A stretch of 64,000 nt of DNA from an uncultured Collinsella sp. (GCA_900554645.1 USIE01000005.1:4700-68699); one strand, 5' to 3'. Shown: positions 50,190 to 58,988, counted from the first letter of the stretch. Program-made: numbers and translations. Notes: generated by a model not told the origin, from the letters alone.

Positions 50190-52550
50190 GTGAAGCTCGA
50201 TACACTCGAGATTGGAAAGGACGCCGTTGTCGCATCGGTGGCATCGGACGATCAGGCACTCCGACAGCATATTTTGGACATGGGTCTAACGCCGGGCACC
50301 GAAGTCACCATGATGAAGTACGCCCCCATGGGTGACCCGCTCGAGATCCGCCTACGTGGCTACGAGTTGACGCTGCGCAAGGACGATGCCGCTCGCATCG
50401 AGCTCGTGGGTATTCACGACACCGATACGGGTCCGCGCGCTAACGCCGCAATCGGCACGACGGAGCATCCGGCTCTGGGCGAGGGGACGTATTCGCCCCG
50501 TGCGGCAAAGACGGCCGTGCCCGAGGGCGCGCCGCTGCACTTTGCCCTCGCCGGCAACCAAAACTGCGGCAAGACCACGTTATTCAACCAGCTGACGGGC
50601 TCCAACCAGCACGTCGGTAACTTTCCCGGCGTGACGGTCGACCGCAAAGATGGCACCATCCGTAACCATCCCGAGGCGAGCGTTACCGACCTGCCTGGCA
50701 TTTACTCCCTGTCGCCGTACACAGGCGAAGAGGTCGTGAGCCGTCAGTTCATCCTTGACGAGCGCCCGGACGCCATCATCGACATCATTGACGCCACCAA
50801 CATCGAGCGCAACCTGTACCTGACACTGCAGCTCATGGAGCTCGACCGCCCCATGGTCATCGCGCTCAACATGATGGATGAGGTGACGGCCAACGGCGGC
50901 GCCGTGGACGTCAACCTGCTCGAGAGCCTGCTGGGCGTGCCCGTTGTCCCCATTAGCGCTGCCCGCAACGAGGGCATCGGCGAGCTGGTGGATCATGCCC
51001 TGCACGTGGCGCGCTTTCGCGAGCGCCCTGGTCGCCTGGACTTTTGTGCGCCCGACGGTCCGGACGGCGGTGCGCTGCATCGCTGCATCCACGGCATTGC
51101 CAACCTTATCGAGGACCATGCCGCGACGGCGCACATCCCCGTGCGTTTTGCGGCGACCAAGCTGGTCGAGGGCGATGAGCTGGTAACCGAGGCGCTTCAC
51201 CTGGACCGCAACGAGCTCGACGCCATCGAGCACATCATTACCCAGATGGAGGGCGAGGCTGGCACCGACCGCCTGTCCGCGCTGGCCGATATGCGCTTTA
51301 GCTTTATCGGCGACGTGTGTGGGCGTTGCGTCGTCAAGCCGCACGAGAGCCGCGAGCACGTGCGCTCCGTCAAGATTGACCGCATCCTGACAGGTCGTTA
51401 CACAGCCATTCCGGCGTTCCTGGTGATTATGGGCCTCGTCTTTTGGCTGACGTTTGGCGTGATCGGCGCGGCGTTGCAGGGACTTATGGAGGACGGTATC
51501 GCTGCCATCATCGCCTCGGCCGATGCGGGCCTCAAGGCGTTCGGTACCAACGACGTAGTGCGCTCGCTGGCTGTCGACGGCGTGCTTACGGGCGTGGGCA
51601 GCGTGCTGACCTTTCTGCCGATTATCGTCGTGCTCTTCTTGTTCCTCTCCATTCTGGAAGACTCCGGCTACATGGCACGCGTAGCCTTTGTCATGGACAA
51701 AGTCCTGCGTCGCTTCGGCCTGTCGGGCCGCAGCTTTGTGCCCATGCTCGTCGGTTTTGGCTGCACCGTGCCGGCTATCATGTCGACCCGTACGCTCCCA
51801 TCCGAGCACGACCGCAAGATGACGGTCATGCTCACGCCGTTTATGAGCTGCTCAGCCAAGTTGCCGGTTTACGGCTTGCTGTGCGGGGCGTTTTTCCCGC
51901 AGGCGACGGTTCCCGCCATGGTCTCGCTCTATCTGATCGGTATCATGGTCGGCTGCATCGCGGCTTTGGTGCTCAACCGCACGGCATTTAAGGGCGACCC
52001 GGTGCCGTTTATCATGGAGCTTCCCAATTACCGCCTGCCGAGTATTAAGACGACGGTGATGCTAGCGTGGGATAAGGCCAAGGACTTTATCACCAAGGCT
52101 TTTACCATTATCTTTGCCGCGACCGTGGTCATCTGGTTCCTTCAGACGTTCGATATCCGCTTTAATGTGGTCGCCGACCAGTCGCAAAGCCTGCTTGCCG
52201 GTCTGGGTAGCATCATCGCGCCGGTGTTGGCCCCGCTCGGTTTTGGCGACTGGCGCGCCTCGACGGCGCTCGTCACGGGGCTCATTGCCAAGGAGAGCGT
52301 CATCTCGACGCTCACGGTGCTTTTGGGCGCAACGTCGCCCGCGGCGCTGTCGACCATGTTTTCGCCGTTTACCGCCTACGTGTTCTTGGTCTTTACGTTG
52401 CTGTACCCGCCTTGTGTGGCGGCAATCGGCGCCGTCAAGAGCGAGTTGGGCGCGCGCTATGCCGTGGCCGTATTCGCGTTTCAGGTCGCCGTTGCCTGGA
52501 TCGTGGCGTTTGTCGTGCATTCGGCGGGCATATTGCTGGGGTTGGCTTAG
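50190..52550 (+). CDS. feoB: FeoA-FeoB fusion, ferrous iron transporter
   Basis: The 786-residue protein starts with a FeoA-like SH3 domain (residues 1-75: LRQHILDMGLTPGTEVTMMKYAPMGDPLEIRLRGYELTLR, quoted by its ends LRQHILDMG and YELTLR). A linker and FeoB follow: the G-protein domain (G1 GNQNCGKTT about residue 122, G3 DLPG, G4 NMMD), and two gate repeats with about ten membrane helices (GFGCTVPAIMSTRTL). It imports Fe2+. The GTG at 50190 has GGGGGAGG 9 bp upstream; the ATG at 50139 lacks a site. No separate feoA is present. Confidence 0.93.
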   Translation: MKLDTLEIGKDAVVASVASDDQALRQHILDMGLTPGTEVTMMKYAPMGDPLEIRLRGYELTLRKDDAARIELVGIHDTDTGPRANAAIGTTEHPALGEGTYSPRAAKTAVPEGAPLHFALAGNQNCGKTTLFNQLTGSNQHVGNFPGVTVDRKDGTIRNHPEASVTDLPGIYSLSPYTGEEVVSRQFILDERPDAIIDIIDATNIERNLYLTLQLMELDRPMVIALNMMDEVTANGGAVDVNLLESLLGVPVVPISAARNEGIGELVDHALHVARFRERPGRLDFCAPDGPDGGALHRCIHGIANLIEDHAATAHIPVRFAATKLVEGDELVTEALHLDRNELDAIEHIITQMEGEAGTDRLSALADMRFSFIGDVCGRCVVKPHESREHVRSVKIDRILTGRYTAIPAFLVIMGLVFWLTFGVIGAALQGLMEDGIAAIIASADAGLKAFGTNDVVRSLAVDGVLTGVGSVLTFLPIIVVLFLFLSILEDSGYMARVAFVMDKVLRRFGLSGRSFVPMLVGFGCTVPAIMSTRTLPSEHDRKMTVMLTPFMSCSAKLPVYGLLCGAFFPQATVPAMVSLYLIGIMVGCIAALVLNRTAFKGDPVPFIMELPNYRLPSIKTTVMLAWDKAKDFITKAFTIIFAATVVIWFLQTFDIRFNVVADQSQSLLAGLGSIIAPVLAPLGFGDWRASTALVTGLIAKESVISTLTVLLGATSPAALSTMFSPFTAYVFLVFTLLYPPCVAAIGAVKSELGARYAVAVFAFQVAVAWIVAFVVHSAGILLGLA

Positions 52551-52591
52551 TTATGAATTGACGGCGCAACCTCTGTGTATCGAATTGTTTT

Positions 52592-52629
52592 CGGCCCCGC
52601 ATCTGTACTGACGGATGCGGGGCCGTTGC
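52592..52629 (+). terminator. Terminator after feoB
   Basis: CGGCCCCGCATC and GATGCGGGGCCG pair perfectly around ten bases. Only TTGCT follows. Confidence 0.65.
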
Positions 52630-52670
52630 TATATAATCGCCTCCGCTCAAAACGATTGGAGACGTTATAT

Positions 52671-53867
52671 ATGACTCAGACAAGGCAAGACGGCATCACG
52701 CTCAAGCAGTGGCTCCCACTCGTCGGGCTCACCTGCTGTGCGTTCGTGTTCAACACGTCGGAGTTTATGCCCATCGGCCTTTTGACTGATATCGCCGCGT
52801 CGTTCTCGCTCACCGAGGCCCAGGCGGGCATCATGATCTCGGTCTATGCCTGGGGCGTCATGCTGCTGTCGTTGCCGCTCATGGTGTTTGCCTCGCGCTT
52901 CGAGTTCAAGCGGATGCTGCTGGGCGTGCTGGCCGTGTTCTCGCTCGGTCAGTTCCTGTCCGCTGTGGCGCCGACCTATCCCATCCTGGTCTGCGCGCGC
53001 CTGGTGGTCGCTTGCGCACATGCCGTGTTCTGGTCAGTCGCCTCGATTATGGCCTCGCGCCTGGTCGACACTCGCCACGGCGCGCTCGCCATCAGCATGA
53101 TCGCCACGGGCTCGTCCATCGCGCAGATCTTTGGCCTGCCTCTCGGTCGCGCCATTGGCTTGGCCGTGGGCTGGCGCATGACGTTTGCCGTGGTCGGGGG
53201 CCTCTCAGCCATCGCGGTCGTCTACCAGGCAGCGGTGTTCCCGGCCATGCCGGCGGGTGAGCGCTTTACGCTCAAACAGCTGCCCGAGCTGCTCAAGAAC
53301 CCGTTCCTGATCGCGCTCTACGCGGTCACGGTCTTTATGGCGACCGGCTATTACGCAAGCTACAGCTATATCGAGCCCTTCCTGGCGCAGGTCGCGCACG
53401 TCGATGCGGGCGCCATCACCATGACGCTGACGGCGTTTGGCTGCTCTGGTTTGCTCGGAAGCTGGCTGTTTGGCCGCCTGTTCGATGGGCATCGCTTCCC
53501 GTTCCTTGCTATCACGCTCTCCGGCGTGCCGGCGGCCCTGCTGCTCATGGGTCCGGCCGCATCGTCGCTCGTGGCAGTGCTTGCCGTCTGCGCACTGTGG
53601 GGTTGCTGCGCCACGGCCTTTAACGTGGCGTTTCAGGCCGAGCTCATCAAGTACACGCCGGCGGATTCGTCGGCCGTCGCCATGTCGATCTTCTCGGGCC
53701 TGTTCAACCTCGGTATCGGCACGGGTACCGCGATCGGCGGAGCCGTGGTTTCGGGTCCCGGTATCGCCTTGATCGGCTACGCGGGCGGTGCGATCGCTGC
53801 CGTGGGCGTCATCCTCGCTATCACGGTGATGTTCCCGGCCATTCGTCGCGCAAAGCCTGTCGCCTAA
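52671..53867 (+). CDS. MFS efflux transporter, SotB/AraJ-like
   Basis: The 398-residue protein has twelve hydrophobic segments and the N-terminal FNTSEFMPIGLLTDIAASF typical of the sugar-efflux/AraJ branch of the major facilitator superfamily. It probably exports sugars or drugs, but the substrate is not known. The ATG at 52671 has GGAG 9 bp upstream. It is a single gene between a terminator and a family C palindrome. Confidence 0.87.
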   Translation: MTQTRQDGITLKQWLPLVGLTCCAFVFNTSEFMPIGLLTDIAASFSLTEAQAGIMISVYAWGVMLLSLPLMVFASRFEFKRMLLGVLAVFSLGQFLSAVAPTYPILVCARLVVACAHAVFWSVASIMASRLVDTRHGALAISMIATGSSIAQIFGLPLGRAIGLAVGWRMTFAVVGGLSAIAVVYQAAVFPAMPAGERFTLKQLPELLKNPFLIALYAVTVFMATGYYASYSYIEPFLAQVAHVDAGAITMTLTAFGCSGLLGSWLFGRLFDGHRFPFLAITLSGVPAALLLMGPAASSLVAVLAVCALWGCCATAFNVAFQAELIKYTPADSSAVAMSIFSGLFNLGIGTGTAIGGAVVSGPGIALIGYAGGAIAAVGVILAITVMFPAIRRAKPVA

Positions 53868-53882
53868 CCACGTCCCCTCATC

Positions 53883-53949
53883 AGTTGCGGTGGAATAGTT
53901 CCTGTTTAAGGCCTCTGAAGGCCCAAGCAGGAACTATTCCACCGCAACT
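53883..53949. repeat. AGTTGCGGTGGAATAGTTCC palindrome (family C, copy 3)
   Basis: The 22-bp arms are perfect complements around 23 bp, and the inner bases (AAGGCC-TCTGAA-GGCC) can extend the stem. It lies 15 bp past the MFS stop. Confidence 0.85.
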
Positions 53950-54020
53950 TATTTTGGGGAAGAGGATACAAGCCGGGCATACAATGGATGTCGTTGTGTT
54001 GAGCTTACCGGGAGGTTGCT

Positions 54021-55397
54021 ATGTGGGCATACGAGACGACGTTCTACCAGATCTATCCGCTGGGCTTCTGTGGAGCTCCGCGCGAAAACGCCGCGCCCGT
54101 TGCCGAGGATGAGCTCGCCCAGGCTGCTAACGCCGTGCCTAACCCCGATGCTCCTATCATGAAAATCGCCCAATGGGCCGACTACCTGCAAAAACTCGGT
54201 ATTGGCGCTGTGCTCATCAATCCGCCGCTCGAGTCCGATAGTCATGGCTACGACACGCGCAGCCTGCGCCACATCGACCGTCGCTTGGGTGGGGATGCCG
54301 ACTTTGCCGCCGTGTGCGAGACACTGCATGCCCACGGCATCCGCGTGGTGCTCGACGCCGTCTTCAACCATGTGGGCCGTGGCTTTTGGGCCTTCCGCGA
54401 TGTGCAGGAGCGCAAGTGGGACTCGCCCTACAAGGACTGGTTCCGCATCAGCTTTGATGGCGACTCGTGCTACGGCGACGGCTTTTGGTACGAGGGCTGG
54501 GAAGGCCATTTTGAGCTCGTGAAGCTCAACCTGCAAAACCCCGCCGTGGTCGATTACCTACTCGAGTCCGTGCGCCGCTGGGCCGAGGTCTTTGGCGTCG
54601 ACGGCCTGCGCCTGGACGTTGCCTATATGCTCGACCGCGACTTTATGCGCCGCCTGCACGCTTTTACCCGTGAGCTCAAGCCCGACTTTGTGCTGATCGG
54701 CGAGACGCTCCACGGCGACTACAGCCAAATCGTCAACGACGAGATGCTCGACTCCTGCACCAACTACGAGTGCTACAAGGGCCTGTACTCCAGCTTTAAC
54801 TCGGTCAACATGTTCGAGATCGCCCATTCGCTGCACCGTCAGTTTGGCGGCGACCCCTGGTGCATCTACCGCGGCAAACATCTGCTGTCGTTTGTCGACA
54901 ACCACGATGTGCCGCGCCTGGCGAGCATCCTCACCGACAAGTCCTGTCTGCGTCCCGCCTACGGCATGCTCTTTGGCATGCCGGGCATCCCGTGCGTCTA
55001 CTATGGCAGCGAGTGGGGAATTGCTGGCGAAAAGGGCGGCCCCGATGGCGACTGGGCGCTGCGCCCTGCGCTCGATGAGCCTGCGCCCAACGAGCTGACG
55101 GCGTTCATCACGCAACTCGCACACCTTCGCTCGGCCGACGACGCGGCTGCCCGTGCTCTCAACTACGGTGCCTATCGCAACGTGGTGATCCAGAACAAGC
55201 AGCTGCTGTTCGAGCGCGCCTGTGACGGCGCGACGGTACTCGTGGCGGTGAATGCCGTGGGTGAGCCTTACGCCTTTGGCGCTGGCGAACTCAACGGCTC
55301 CTTCGTCGACCTGCTTGCCGACGATGCGCCCACGGTCGAGCTGACGGGTACCCTTGAGCTTGCGCCCTACGAGGTGCGCTATCTGTTGAGGGCCTAG
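54021..55397 (+). CDS. GH13 alpha-amylase family enzyme, intracellular
   Basis: The 458-residue protein shows the four GH13 regions in order: DAVFNH (about residue 113), GLRLDVAYM (nucleophile Asp about 197), IGETLHG (acid/base Glu about 229) and FVDNHDVPR (about 293). No signal peptide is seen, so it acts on imported oligosaccharides. It lacks a long C-terminal domain. The precise specificity cannot be read. The next gene starts 3 bp after its stop. Confidence 0.9.
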   Translation: MWAYETTFYQIYPLGFCGAPRENAAPVAEDELAQAANAVPNPDAPIMKIAQWADYLQKLGIGAVLINPPLESDSHGYDTRSLRHIDRRLGGDADFAAVCETLHAHGIRVVLDAVFNHVGRGFWAFRDVQERKWDSPYKDWFRISFDGDSCYGDGFWYEGWEGHFELVKLNLQNPAVVDYLLESVRRWAEVFGVDGLRLDVAYMLDRDFMRRLHAFTRELKPDFVLIGETLHGDYSQIVNDEMLDSCTNYECYKGLYSSFNSVNMFEIAHSLHRQFGGDPWCIYRGKHLLSFVDNHDVPRLASILTDKSCLRPAYGMLFGMPGIPCVYYGSEWGIAGEKGGPDGDWALRPALDEPAPNELTAFITQLAHLRSADDAAARALNYGAYRNVVIQNKQLLFERACDGATVLVAVNAVGEPYAFGAGELNGSFVDLLADDAPTVELTGTLELAPYEVRYLLRA

Positions 55398-55400
55398 ATC

Positions 55401-55964
55401 ATGACAGCGCCGGACGAGGGCTATCAACATATTGAGCATGGGTTTGAGCCTGTGCTCGACCAGCACTCGCGCGTTTTGGTGCTCGGGTCGTTTCCCTCGG
55501 TGCTTTCGCGCGCCAATGCCTATTATTACGGCAACCCTCAGAATCGCTTTTGGCGTGTGATGGCCACGTGCCTCGGTATGCCTGTGCCGCCCAACGAGGG
55601 CGATCCTTTGGCAAGCGGTGAGCCCGCGACGCTCGATGCCTCCATTGCCGCCAAGCGGGCCATGCTGCTGAACGGCGGCGTGGCCCTGTGGGATGTGATC
55701 GAGAGCTGCGACATTAAGGGCTCGAGCGACGCGAGCATTCGTAACGTTGTGCCGGCACATATCGAGCGCATTACCGATGCCGCGCCGATCGAGGTCGTTG
55801 TCTGTAACGGCGGTACGGCAGGGCGACTCTACAAACGCTATCTACAAGAGCGGACGGGGCTACCCGCCATCGTGCTGCCGTCGACGAGTCCTGCCAACGC
55901 GGCGTGGCGTTTGGAGCGGCTTGTCGAGCGTTGGCACGAAGCCGTTGACTGGGCTGTTATTTAA
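55401..55964 (+). CDS. DNA-deoxyinosine glycosylase (UDG superfamily family 6)
   Basis: The 187-residue protein matches the hypoxanthine-DNA glycosylase branch of the uracil-DNA glycosylase superfamily, with VLVLGSFPSVLSRANAYYYG, NPQNRFWRV and the C-terminal LPSTSPANA. It removes deaminated adenine from DNA. It follows the GH13 gene by 3 bp, apparently in one transcript without a functional link. Start codon ATG at 55401. Confidence 0.9.
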   Translation: MTAPDEGYQHIEHGFEPVLDQHSRVLVLGSFPSVLSRANAYYYGNPQNRFWRVMATCLGMPVPPNEGDPLASGEPATLDASIAAKRAMLLNGGVALWDVIESCDIKGSSDASIRNVVPAHIERITDAAPIEVVVCNGGTAGRLYKRYLQERTGLPAIVLPSTSPANAAWRLERLVERWHEAVDWAVI

Positions 55965-55965
55965 T

Positions 55966-56628
55966 TTAGATTTTTGTTTGAGCGTGGGCGCCCAGACGTT
56001 TCAGAACGCCTCGCCAGATCGGCGCGGGCACGGCTGGCTCGGCGCAAACCATGCCGTCGGTGCCGACGTTGGCGGCATTGCCGCCGCCAAGTCGCTGTGC
56101 ATGCTCGACGGAGCAGCCCATGCGCACAGCGCCCACAAGCTTATCCATCGCTTCCGAAAAAGGTCGGCGCAAGAGTCCCATGCGCGGAGAGCGACGAAGC
56201 GCCGCAATGCCGCTGCCGGCGCAGATGGCAACGCCGCCACACCACAATTGGTCATGGCGCTCGCATGCCTTGTGCAGACGAACGGCGGTCCCACGCGCCT
56301 GTTCAGCGCCCTGTCGTGCGGCTCGGATCACGGCATAGACACGCGTTCCCGTACCGCCAAAGCGCTCAAGCGCCTGCTCGATAGCAGTCAACGTCTCATC
56401 GTCAGCCATATCTTCAATGGCCAGCACGATGCCATCGGCAACGCCGTCGGCATCATCCGCCTTCAAGTCGACCGGGCGGGGGAGTGCGGTGCCGGAAAGT
56501 TGAGCATAGGCGGCGATGGCATCCTGCAGGTCCCAGAGCAAAAACTCAAGATCGGCGCTATTGGGAATACTGATATACGCAATAGTTTGCAGCGTTTTGG
56601 GCTTATCGCCGCGCGCGATCGTCTCCAT
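55966..56628 (-). CDS. Conserved protein of unknown function, possible flavodoxin-like fold
   Basis: The 220-residue protein begins IAYISIPNSADLEFLLWDLQDAI. It contains alternating strands and helices, and a glycine-rich GGVAICAGSGIAAL segment (about residue 130) that recalls NADPH-dependent FMN reductase-type proteins, but I cannot assign it. There is no membrane segment. AAAGGAG is 5 bp before the ATG. Its stop is 1 bp from that of the glycosylase gene (convergent). Confidence 0.7.
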   Translation of the reverse strand: METIARGDKPKTLQTIAYISIPNSADLEFLLWDLQDAIAAYAQLSGTALPRPVDLKADDADGVADGIVLAIEDMADDETLTAIEQALERFGGTGTRVYAVIRAARQGAEQARGTAVRLHKACERHDQLWCGGVAICAGSGIAALRRSPRMGLLRRPFSEAMDKLVGAVRMGCSVEHAQRLGGGNAANVGTDGMVCAEPAVPAPIWRGVLKRLGAHAQTKI

Positions 56629-56721
56629 GCCATCTCCTTTCCGGCTCGTTTCCGTTTAGGTTACACCGTCTGGCGGCGCCTCGCCGCGCTATCCTAGTGC
56701 AACCCTTACGAAAGGAACGCC

Positions 56722-57858
56722 ATGCGTCTGCCCATGAATACCTCGCTTGCCACGCTCAAGCCCTCCGGTATCCGCCGGATCAATGCGCTCGCCGCCCAGC
56801 ACCCGGGGTGCATCGCGCTCGCGCTCGGCGAGCCCGATTTTCCCACGCCCGATGTGATTAGCGCCGAGGTGACTGCTTCGTTGGGCCGCGGTGACACGCA
56901 CTATCCGCCCAACAACGGTCGCCCCGCCCTGCGTGAGGCGTTATCTGCCTACATGGGGGACGCGGGCCTGGCGTTTTCCGCCGATGAGGTCATCCTGACC
57001 GACGGTGCGACCGAGGCACTGTCGGCAACATTCATGGCTATGCTCAACCCCGGCGACGAGGTCATTATTCCCACGCCGGCCTTTGGCCTGTACGAGAGCA
57101 TCGTTGTGGCCAATCACGCCAAAGCGGTCTTTTTGGATACGGAGCCTGCGCAATTTCAGATTGACGAGGATGCGCTTCGCGCCTGTGTGACCCCGGCGAC
57201 CAAGGCCATCGTTATCTGCTCGCCCAACAATCCCACGGGCTGCATTCTCAACGCGGCATCGCTCGACGCCGTGGCGCGCGTAGCGGAGCAGTCGGGCATC
57301 TACGTGGTCTGCGACGACGTGTACAACCGTTTGGTCTATGTGGATGGTTACGAGCGTTTTGCCCAGCGACACCCGGAGCTGCGCGAGCAGACGGTGATCA
57401 TCGAGAGCTTCTCCAAGCCCTGGGCCATGACCGGCTGGCGCCTGGGCTGGCTCGCAGCAGCGGCACCCGTCATCGCCGAGATCGCAAAAGCTCACCAATA
57501 CCTAGTATCGAGCGCCGTCTCCTTCGAGATGGACGCCGCAGCTCGAGCCCTGACCGTCGACCCAACCCCCATGCTCAAAGTCTACCGAGCCCGCCGCGAA
57601 CGCGTACTCGCAGCCTTATACGCCATGGGCCTCGACGTAGTAGAGCCCGCAGGAGCCTTCTATACCTTCCCAAGCATCAAACAATTCGGCCTGACAAGCG
57701 AAGACTTCTGCATCAAAGCCATCAAAGAGGCCAACGTAGCCCTAGTCCCGGGCGACTGCTTCGGCACCGAAGGCCACGTCCGCCTCAGCTATTGCGTTTC
57801 CGATAAAGACCTGGACGAAGGCCTCCGCCGCCTGTCCACCCTCATTTCAACCCTGTAG
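56722..57858 (+). CDS. PLP-dependent aminotransferase, class I/II
   Basis: The 378-residue fold-type I enzyme has ALGEPDFPTPD, the CSPNNPTG loop, DDVYNRLVY and the PLP-lysine motif SFSKPWAMTGWRLGW (Lys about residue 233), plus RLSYC near the end. Related enzymes act on aspartate, aromatic or branched amino acids; the substrate is not resolved. AAAGGA precedes the ATG. From about 57485 the codon choice shifts towards A-ending codons (GCA, GTA, GAA, CCA), unlike the first two thirds. Confidence 0.9.
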   Translation: MRLPMNTSLATLKPSGIRRINALAAQHPGCIALALGEPDFPTPDVISAEVTASLGRGDTHYPPNNGRPALREALSAYMGDAGLAFSADEVILTDGATEALSATFMAMLNPGDEVIIPTPAFGLYESIVVANHAKAVFLDTEPAQFQIDEDALRACVTPATKAIVICSPNNPTGCILNAASLDAVARVAEQSGIYVVCDDVYNRLVYVDGYERFAQRHPELREQTVIIESFSKPWAMTGWRLGWLAAAAPVIAEIAKAHQYLVSSAVSFEMDAAARALTVDPTPMLKVYRARRERVLAALYAMGLDVVEPAGAFYTFPSIKQFGLTSEDFCIKAIKEANVALVPGDCFGTEGHVRLSYCVSDKDLDEGLRRLSTLISTL

Positions 57859-57955
57859 CCATCAGGGACGCAACGCATCAGCCCACCGACCTAAGCATTA
57901 TGAGTGGGGGCGTCAGCCAACGTAAAACCGGGTTGCCCCATAGTTGACGCAGGCA

Positions 57956-58083
57956 CGCGCCGCCGAAGGCCAGGCGCAAGGTTTCCGTAGATTCCGCACG
58001 AGCCGGAAAGCACTTAATGTGCTTTCCGAGCGAGCCCAGGACCTGACCGAGCGAAAACCTTGCGCCTGGCCTTCGGCGGCGCG
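57956..58083. repeat. Hairpin element with perfect 29-bp arms and inner hairpin (family G)
   Basis: Positions 57956-57984 and 58055-58083 are exact complements (CGCGCCGCCGAAGGCCAGG then CGCAAGGTTT). The 70-bp interior holds a second hairpin GGAAAGCAC-TTAAT-GTGCTTTCC (58005-58027) with unpaired flanks CGCACGAGCC and GAGCGAGCCCAGG. It lies upstream of the rplJ promoter, so it is not part of the L10 leader. Confidence 0.9.
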
Positions 58084-58119
58084 GTCGGATGGTGGAATTG
58101 TGTGCAGCCCGGTTTCCCG

Positions 58120-58148
58120 TTGACCGACGCCGGGGTCCCCGCCATAAT
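58120..58148 (+). promoter_or_regulatory. Predicted rplJL promoter
   Basis: TTGACC at 58120 and CATAAT at 58143 are 17 bp apart. Confidence 0.7.
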
Positions 58149-58164
58149 ACTTTCGGTTCACGCA

Positions 58165-58299
58165 CGAATCCGCTGCCAGAGACAGCCGGTGCAAACGGGC
58201 ATCGCCCGCGAGCTTAATGGGACTTCCCGCCAGCCGAGGTGGTCGAGTAGATATGTCTTCTCGCCCCCGTCGCTCATGCAGCGCGGGGGCTTTCTTTTT
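58165..58299 (+). promoter_or_regulatory. Ribosomal protein L10 leader with attenuator
   Basis: The leader contains AGACAGCCGGTG and GGGACTTCCCGCCAGCCGAGGTGG, a pattern that fits the conserved L10-binding kink-turn region. A hairpin GCCCCCG...CGGGGGC (58263-58290) followed by TTTCTTTTT ends 65 bp before rplJ. Binding of L10(L12)4 to such leaders is known to cut rplJL expression; here attenuation is inferred. Confidence 0.7.
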
Positions 58300-58364
58300 G
58301 GACATGCCCCCGTCACGTCCTTGTGGCGGACCGTGCCCGGAAAGAATTCGAGGAGGTGTAATTC

Positions 58365-58886
58365 ATGCCCCAGCAGTACAAAATCGACAAGGTTGCAGAG
58401 ATCGAGTCCCGTATCGCCGAGAACGCCGGTCTGTTCGTCGTCAACTACAACGGTCTGACGGTTAAGCAGGCTCAGGAGCTGCGTCATCAGCTTCGCGAGT
58501 GCGGCGCCGAGATGAAGGTCTACAAGAACAACCTGGTCAAGATCGCTCTCAAGAACCAGGAGCAGCCCGAGCTCGACGAGATCCTCGCCGGCCCCGTCGC
58601 TTATGTGTTCTACGAGTCCGAGCCGGTCGAGGCCGCTAAGGCCCTTAAGGACTTCTCCGCTCAGTCCAAGGGCGTCCTTGAGATCAAGGGCGGTATCTCC
58701 GACGGCAAGGCCGTTTCCGCTGATGATGTTAAGGCTATCGCCGAGCTGCCCACCAAGGATCAGCTTCTCGGCCAGATTGCCGGTCTCATCTCCGGTTTCG
58801 CTCGCGACATCGCTGTCTGCGTCAACGGCGTTTCCTCTGGTCTCGCTCGTTCGATCCAGCAGGTCTCCGAGCAGAAGGCAGCCTAG
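58365..58886 (+). CDS. rplJ: 50S ribosomal protein L10
   Basis: The 173-residue protein starts MPQQYKIDKVAEIESRIAEN and contains the N-terminal rRNA-binding domain (NYNGLTVKQAQELR, YKNNLVKIAL) and the C-terminal helix that holds L7/L12 dimers. GAGGAGGTG lies 9 bp before the ATG. It forms an operon with rplL. Confidence 0.96.
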   Translation: MPQQYKIDKVAEIESRIAENAGLFVVNYNGLTVKQAQELRHQLRECGAEMKVYKNNLVKIALKNQEQPELDEILAGPVAYVFYESEPVEAAKALKDFSAQSKGVLEIKGGISDGKAVSADDVKAIAELPTKDQLLGQIAGLISGFARDIAVCVNGVSSGLARSIQQVSEQKAA

Positions 58887-58988
58887 TCGCTGTTTTCACC
58901 CGCGGCGGCAACGCCGCACCCCTGGCGCATTCGCGCCGTGTTTTAACTGATCTCCGTGCATCCGCACGGAAACCGAAAGGACTTAGAA

